Origin: Corticium candelabrum
Taxonomy: Eukaryota > Porifera > Homoscleromorpha > Homosclerophorida > Plakinidae
DNA length: 64,000 bases
Reading direction: 5' to 3'
Assembly: GCF_963422355.1 (NCBI RefSeq)
Contig: NC_085095.1
Span: 243,501 to 307,500 of the forward strand
The position numbers were made by a program, and so were the translations under genes. The notes beneath the pieces were generated by a model, which worked only from the letters and a program-made list of their open reading frames with translations, was not told the origin of the DNA and ran no database searches. Numbering within the stretch: the first letter of the stretch is position 1; each line of letters begins with the position of its first letter. Positions 57,201 to 64,000 of this stretch are shown here, piece after piece.

Positions 57201-60200
57201 TTACAGTGGCAAATCCACGAAAGACACAACGCATGAAAGGCGAACAAAAGGGCATGCTGGAGTAACTGTAGCATTTACCAGCAATATGCAGCTTACAATG
57301 TCAAAGGCTAAGATTTTGGCCAACAAGACCAACAAGCAGCAGTTCATTAAAATGTTCGGAGATCAACTAGAGATGAACAACTGCAAAGTGCATCATGCTC
57401 CAGGGGATGCTGATTTGCTAATTGTACAAAAATCAGTGGAGTCTGCCACAATGTCGACCACTATCCTGGTTGGTGATGACACAGACCTTCTTATCCTGTT
57501 GTGCTATCACTCAAGCTTGCACTCTCACAGAGTGTTTTTCCGACCAGAGCCAAAGAAGAGCACAAAGAAACCGCGCGTGTGGAACATCCAGGTTGTCAAG
57601 GAACAGCTAGGCCCTGAAATATGCACTCACATGCTCTTTCTGCATGCCATCCTTGGATGTGATACAACCTCCCACCTGTATGGCATTGGAAAAGGAACTT
57701 CCCTTAAGAAGTTCAAATCAAGTACACACTTTTGAGAGCAAGCTAAGGTGTTCGATGCACAGTCAGCTTTCCCTGAAGATATTGTTGTTGCAGGAGAGCA
57801 AGCATTGGTTTGTTTGTACAATGGAAAACCTGCAGAAAGACTTGATTCGCTGCGTTATACGCGTTACTGCGAGAAGGTGGCTACTAAAACATCTCATATT
57901 CAACCACAGACTCTGCCACCTACTTCAGCTGCAGCAAAGTACCACAGTCTCCGTGTATACTTTCAGATACAACAATGGAAAGGTTCTGGTGTTGTACTTA
58001 CGCCAGTAGAATGGGGGTGGAGAGAGAGTGAAGAAGGACTTAAGCCAGTCCAGACTGACTTGCCTCCAGCTCCTGATGAGCTCCTACGTATGATAAAGTG
58101 TAATTGTCAGACTGATTGCAGTACATTAAGGTGTACATGCAAGAAGCACAATGTGAAATGCTCCCCTGCCTGTGGCAACTGCAGAGGATCTGACTGTATA
58201 AACTCAGACTGGCTGACATATGAAGGTGTTGATGTTGATGATCATAAGATGATGATGATGAAGAAGACAATAACAATGATTGAATACATAATAATTATTG
58301 ACTATAGTGACTATTACATCTCACAAATCTTCTATCTACTTATTATACTATAGCCTTTACAATAAAGTAGTTGAAAAAACACAGAAAGTTTAAACTAATT
58401 TACAATCCTACTAAAACATTGGTATATATACAATAAAAGATGGTGTAGAATCGGCAACGAGTATGGTAGCAGATGACCACTTTTTGGACACTTTCCCCTG
58501 CAGATATTCCTTAAGACTTTTAGTATGTTATAGAGGACATTTTTCTGTATACAAAACACTTGAAAAAGTTTGTATTGCAATTAGTTTAAGGTTGACTCAA
58601 AATTTGTCACAAAATGCTTGTACTATATGTTGTCAATGCAGATGTCTAATTGATTATATATTTTCTCTGAGTAGACTTTTGCATCATACTGTTTGACAGA
58701 GCCTGGTTGGTTCATTAGTTTGATCGAAATCATGTTTGTTGATCTCTGACTGTGCTGTGTTCTGCTGTAGGTGCTGGTAGTGATGCTGCATCTCTTATTA
58801 CATCAGCAAGAAGAGATGGAGATTTTTATATACTGAATGGGACAAAGGTGATGAGTTGGCTGTGTTGGCTGTATAGTCAGTGAGAATTAGAGGAGACTTG
58901 GAAAATGTTGGGTTTTGGCATATCTACAAAATTTGTCACAATTTGTGATGGCAATATTTCAAAATGCAAAGACCAGTGATTATGCTGGTCATTTCTTGTG
59001 TAGAATAACTTGATTGGGTAAATGAGAAATTGTGTTTGCTTGCAGGCTTTTATCAGTGGTGGTGAGGCATCTGATCTCTACATTGTCATGGCCAGAACAG
59101 GTGGCAAGGGTGAGGACAAATAGGATCAGTTGATTGATTGATACTGTATGCACCTGATTGGTTAGCTGACAGGTTGATATATGTTGTTTGAGTTACAGTT
59201 TTAGTACCCTTACCCCAGTGCTCTCGCCATCTTAGAACCAATGTGATAGCGAGAGCATACATTTTATGTTTGACTTTACACAATGTTCTATGTAATGACA
59301 GGCACAGTCTGGTTGCTCTGCTGTGTAAATTATGAAATTTTGAAAAATTGTGTAGCAATTCATCTTGTTAACAACAAGTGGCAGAGATTGAGGTTTGATC
59401 TGGAATCTGACTTGACTGACCAGCCCATTAGGTGTCGAGTGGAGCGAACTTACAGCACTAAGTTATGTGGCATTTCATGTATTGATATGTATGTCAATGA
59501 TCTCGTGATCTGCCATGGAGACCATTGGAAATGAGGTTCCGTGCTTACAAGGTTCTTGTTGAACTTTGCTAATCAATTTTTGTTTAACATTGGAAAGATC
59601 CTATAGCTACATGTAGCAATTGCGTAAGTCTAGTTCTTTCATATGCAACTAGATAACAATGAACTGAAAAAATTGACATGTATCACAGTATGTGTAAGTC
59701 TGAAAATGCACATTTTATTGCTGGTTTTTTGCTGATGAGAGCTTGGGGTTAATAGTACAGTAGCAGTAAATTAGAAGTACTGTATATGCTGTCTCTTTTG
59801 CAGGTCCAAAAGGAATCTCATGTGTCGTTGTTGAAGATGGAGCTGAGGGTCTCACTTTTGGTGCAAAGGAAAAGAAGGTGCAAGTTTGAATATATAAGTT
59901 AGGTAGTGATAGACAAGATTAATTTTGGTGTTGTATTGTAGATTGGGTGGAATTCACAGCCAACTCGGATGGTGCATTTTGATAATTGTCGTGTTCCAGT
60001 CTCTAACCGACTTGGCCAGGAAGGCAAGGTGTGTTTTGTGTTTGTTTGGATTTATTTGTTTTGTGTGTCTGTCAAAAACTGAATGCAAATTGCCAGGGAT
60101 TTAACATAGCAATGAAGGGTTTAAATGGTGGACGAATCAACATAGCATCTTGCAGTCTAGGAGCGGCCCAGGCATCTTTACAACAAACACGAGAACATCT

Positions 60201-60749
60201 CGTCGAAAGAGTTCAATTTGGAAAACCCTTAGCCGAGAATCAAGTACACTTGTGACTCCAATGCAATTTGTTGAAATTCAACAATATTGGGTTATGTTTT
60301 TGTATTATGTGTTACTAGTATTTGCAATTCAAGCTTGCAGAAATGGCTACTGATCTTGTGGCATCGAGACTCTTAGTTCGTCATGCTGCTAAAGCGCTTG
60401 ATATGAACTCAACCAATGCAGCCAGACTTGCTGCCATGGCCAAACTCTTTGCTACTGACAAGTGCTTTAATGTCAGTGTTTCGGCACAGTACAAACGTAA
60501 TTATATCTCATATTGCTATCGTTTCCTATTATTAAACAGATTTGCAATGACTCCCTGCAAATGCATGGAGGTTATGGCTACTTGAAAGATTATGCAGTGC
60601 AACAGTATCTGAGAGATTGCAGGGTGCATCAAATATTGGAAGGTACGAGTGAATAGCTAGTATTTAGTTTCAAGCATTTGATGATGGTATTGGCAGGCAC
60701 CAATGAAATCATGAGAAGGATTATTGCTGGAGATATACTTCCAATCTAA
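52365..60749 (+). CDS. ACAD8: Isobutyryl-CoA dehydrogenase (ACAD8), mitochondrial
   Basis: Fourteen exons in phase (52365-52461, 52523-52623, 54294-54345, 55322-55439, 55498-55576, 58675-58705, 58771-58847, 59046-59109, 59804-59877, 59942-60028, 60097-60243, 60319-60471, 60540-60642, 60697-60749) give 411 aa; human ACAD8 is 415. It catalyses isobutyryl-CoA to methacrylyl-CoA in valine breakdown, with FAD, in the mitochondrial matrix. The N-terminus [18 protein letters not shown] is Arg/Lys-rich without acids, as for a matrix presequence. Family motifs: [59 protein letters not shown] and [16 protein letters not shown]. The active-site Glu lies in ILEGTNE. Sequence agreement with ACAD8 rather than SCAD or SBCAD is extensive. 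Intron 2 carries a Harbinger-like element and intron 5 carries the nuclease/CXC pseudogene, yet the coding frame is intact. Confidence 0.95.
54247..54287. repeat. (TTGA)n microsatellite
   Basis: About ten ATTG/TTGA units end a few bases before the ACAD8 exon 3 acceptor. Confidence 0.92.
54544..55172. mobile_element. PIF/Harbinger-like non-autonomous element
   Basis: The element spans 54547-55169. Its ends GGGCTCGTTTCCACTA and (reverse complement) GGCGGTGTTTCTACTA share GTTTC-ACTA. TAA trinucleotides abut both sides (54544-54546, 55170-55172), the TWA duplication typical of PIF/Harbinger. Internally AAACCGGTTT/CTGGTTTAA words recur. A roughly 40-bp unit starting GCACATCCTGGATGTGCAAG is duplicated near 55006 and 55059. 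No transposase. It lies in the ACAD8 intron between exons 3 and 4. Confidence 0.75.
55800..58353 (+). pseudogene. Degenerate XPG/FEN-like PIN nuclease + CXC-cluster protein
   Basis: About 840 codons in three blocks. Block 1 (frame of 55908-56861, open further upstream) is a helical domain with [20 protein letters not shown] and [20 protein letters not shown] frameshift near 56838 leads to block 2 (to 57735), a PIN/XPG-like fold. Its candidate acidic residues lie in [44 protein letters not shown] and [16 protein letters not shown] (helix-hairpin style). A TGA at 57733 interrupts, and block 3 (same frame, to 58353) ends in a tesmin/TSO1-like cysteine cluster ([25 protein letters not shown]). 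I recall similar proteins as multicopy uncharacterised genes in invertebrates. No function is established to my knowledge. It sits in ACAD8 intron 5, same strand. Terminal repeats were not found. Confidence 0.75.
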
Positions 60750-61824
60750 CGAGTGGCTAATATATTGAAACTGGGGCGTAAAATATTGTGATTAACTTCA
60801 GATACATGGTAATTTGATTATCAGTGAGTATAGACTGCAGAGGGACTTTTGTAGAGAAATTTAAAGCATCATGTTACCTGAAGGAAGGTGATATGATTGA
60901 ATGGTATGTTGCACTGACGCTGAACATCCTGCTGGTAGAGTAAATGTCTGCATGAGTGTTGCGCATGTAATCGGTTGTGGGCATTACTAATAGGGTAGTC
61001 AATTTGCTTCTACTTTAACTTAAGAAAAAGAATTTACTCTTTAGAGCAATAAATTAGTGATACTTAATTAATTAGTAACATAATTCTAAACGTGCATTCA
61101 GCTGGGCAACAGTTAAAGATCTCTTGGTAATGACTAACAAATCTTTAAAAACTGCTGGTGCTCATACTAAGACCTCAGTGCTTGTTGAGAGAAAAGAGTA
61201 CATTACTACATGCACTCTCATTTCCTCATAAATCTTTCTTTCTCTCAAACAATAAGCAGACACATTCTTGTGAAAAATGGTAGCAAGTCTGGACATGTGT
61301 TACACCCCCACATAAAATATTACAGCTAACATGTCCCAAATATACTTCTAAATAGATCAACTTGCTATCCAGTTGTTTACTACGTAGTTTTCAAACATGC
61401 TATTCTCGATTTGCACTTCACTAAGCTATAGACTGTTTATCCCATTGTGAACTTGGTATCCCCACTATTATAAATAAAAAGTCAACATACATGGTTGGTT
61501 ACGCCAGGTTTAAGCACTTTAGTTTGTAGCTCGATGGGTAAGAAGAAAGCAACAGGACTGTACCATGCATCCATACCCACTCTGTGCTTCTATTAAAAGT
61601 AGGACTAGAAGCTGCATGTTGTCACAATAGAACTATACATACTTTCTTACAAGCTTGATTAACAATTTCGACAAGTTTGATGTGCAATTCGTGACGGCAG
61701 CTAGACAATTAGGTTCTTCAAAAGTGGCTGTACACGCTACGTTTTATTAGGTGAACAGATCCACATATTATTCTACACGAAGAGTCTGTAGTTCTTGTAA
61801 GATGAGCACTACATATAACAAGAT
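60750..61824. other. Convergent gap ACAD8 / RPL36A
   Basis: 3' flanks. AATAAA at 61048-61053 on the plus strand could serve ACAD8, about 300 bp past its stop. No gene seen. Confidence 0.45.
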
Positions 61825-62396
<572 letters not shown>

Positions 62397-62543
62397 GGTG
62401 AATTCCTCGACTGCCTAAAGGTACCCGGATGTACGGGGTTGTCATGCATTCCGGTATTCTGGAAAATTATTGTGGTCATAGAGATCGCTCTGTGACTTTC
62501 TTCCTTTGTTGCTCGCTGTCGCGTTGTAAGCCTTCGGCCGCAA
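62397..62543. promoter_or_regulatory. Divergent promoter of RPL36A and GPD1
   Basis: 147 bp separate the two start codons. Just upstream of GPD1 the sequence has TTTCTTCCTTTG and CTCGCTGTCGCG; the first resembles a pyrimidine-rich initiator. Bidirectional promoter inferred. Confidence 0.55.
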
Positions 62544-63505
<962 letters not shown>

Positions 63506-64000
63506 GTGCCCAATAATACTTATGTATTGTATTGTTGATTATTTAGGTGTACAGATATCTAACTCACTGACTCAGTAAATACAGTTAATTACCGTTTATT
63601 TCTGACTAGACCTGGCAATTGCAAACATGAATTACACTGTTATGGTCAAATACTCTTTCCTGAATGTTTGACGAATCTGATTGGTTGGTTCGTTCATTGT
63701 CTTTGGTTGCCACGTAGGATCAATTGCAAATATCACTTCGTGATTGGACCACACTAGGGGCATTAGTGAGCATGACAGACATAGTCAGCCACAAAAATTA
63801 ACCACAACAATTAGCATAGCCCACAGACTGGTACACATTTATTCATTATTTGTTTTTGTAAGTTATGTAATTTTACAAAGTCCTGTTTTGTAGCTGAAAT
63901 CAATATTGATAGCGACCATTTTGATTTTTGACTAATAGCCAATCACAAATTGCCAACATTTATGAGAGAGTTTTTACCACAACAGTCTAATTAATTTTTG
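63506..64000. other. GPD1 intron 3 or downstream region
   Basis: The donor GTGCCC follows CATCAG at 63505. I find no exon matching the next GPD1 segment before the window ends. AT-rich, no other feature. Confidence 0.5.

Noticed and set aside
55577-58674. Possible phase mismatch of ACAD8 across the intron hosting the nuclease pseudogene
   Set aside because: On recount exon 6 begins ACT TTT GCA TCA directly after the AG at 58674, so the join is in phase and the host gene is intact.

Overview
The window is a gene-dense piece of an invertebrate animal genome. Spliceosomal genes with short GT-AG introns, CA microsatellites and metazoan regulators (neuron navigator, TGIF homeobox, JIP scaffold, ARID2, DAPK-type kinase) rule out a prokaryote or fungus. 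Small introns, many nested transposons and conserved but shortened proteins fit an early-branching animal such as a sponge. That last point is inference; I could not search any database.

Layout. 396-2688 (+): 3' part of an STYXL1-like phosphatase. 3331-6881 (-): STK33-like kinase. 7544-28567 (-): a 31-exon neuron navigator gene that carries a complete TGIF-type homeobox gene (20352-21306, +) in one intron. 31584-32486 (-): EI24. 33063-38018 (+): ARID2. 38691-40457 (-): MFSD6-like transporter. 40743-43300 (+): five-finger C2H2 gene. 44185-49689 (-): DAPK-like kinase with a very long tail. 49824-52319 (-): JIP1/2 scaffold. 52365-60749 (+): ACAD8, with a decayed nuclease/CXC element in intron 5. 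61825-62396 (-): RPL36A. 62544-63505 (+): 5' part of GPD1, running off the window. For most genes I joined exons by hand. The joins keep phase throughout, which strongly supports the models.

Architecture. From 31 kb onward genes alternate in head-to-head pairs with short shared upstream regions (EI24/ARID2 576 bp, MFSD6/zinc finger 285 bp, JIP/ACAD8 45 bp, RPL36A/GPD1 147 bp between start codons). This suggests bidirectional promoters. Introns hold several non-autonomous DNA transposons with clear terminal inverted repeats and target duplications, a 328-bp hairpin, a LINE-like tail fragment, and interstitial telomere-like repeats.

The genes do not form one pathway. They span JNK/kinesin scaffolding (JIP), PBAF chromatin remodelling (ARID2), TGF-beta and retinoid repression (TGIF), cytoskeletal guidance (NAV), valine catabolism (ACAD8), translation (RPL36A) and glycerol-3-phosphate metabolism (GPD1). 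The most novel-looking item is the degenerate XPG/FEN-like PIN nuclease plus CXC-cluster protein inside ACAD8 intron 5.
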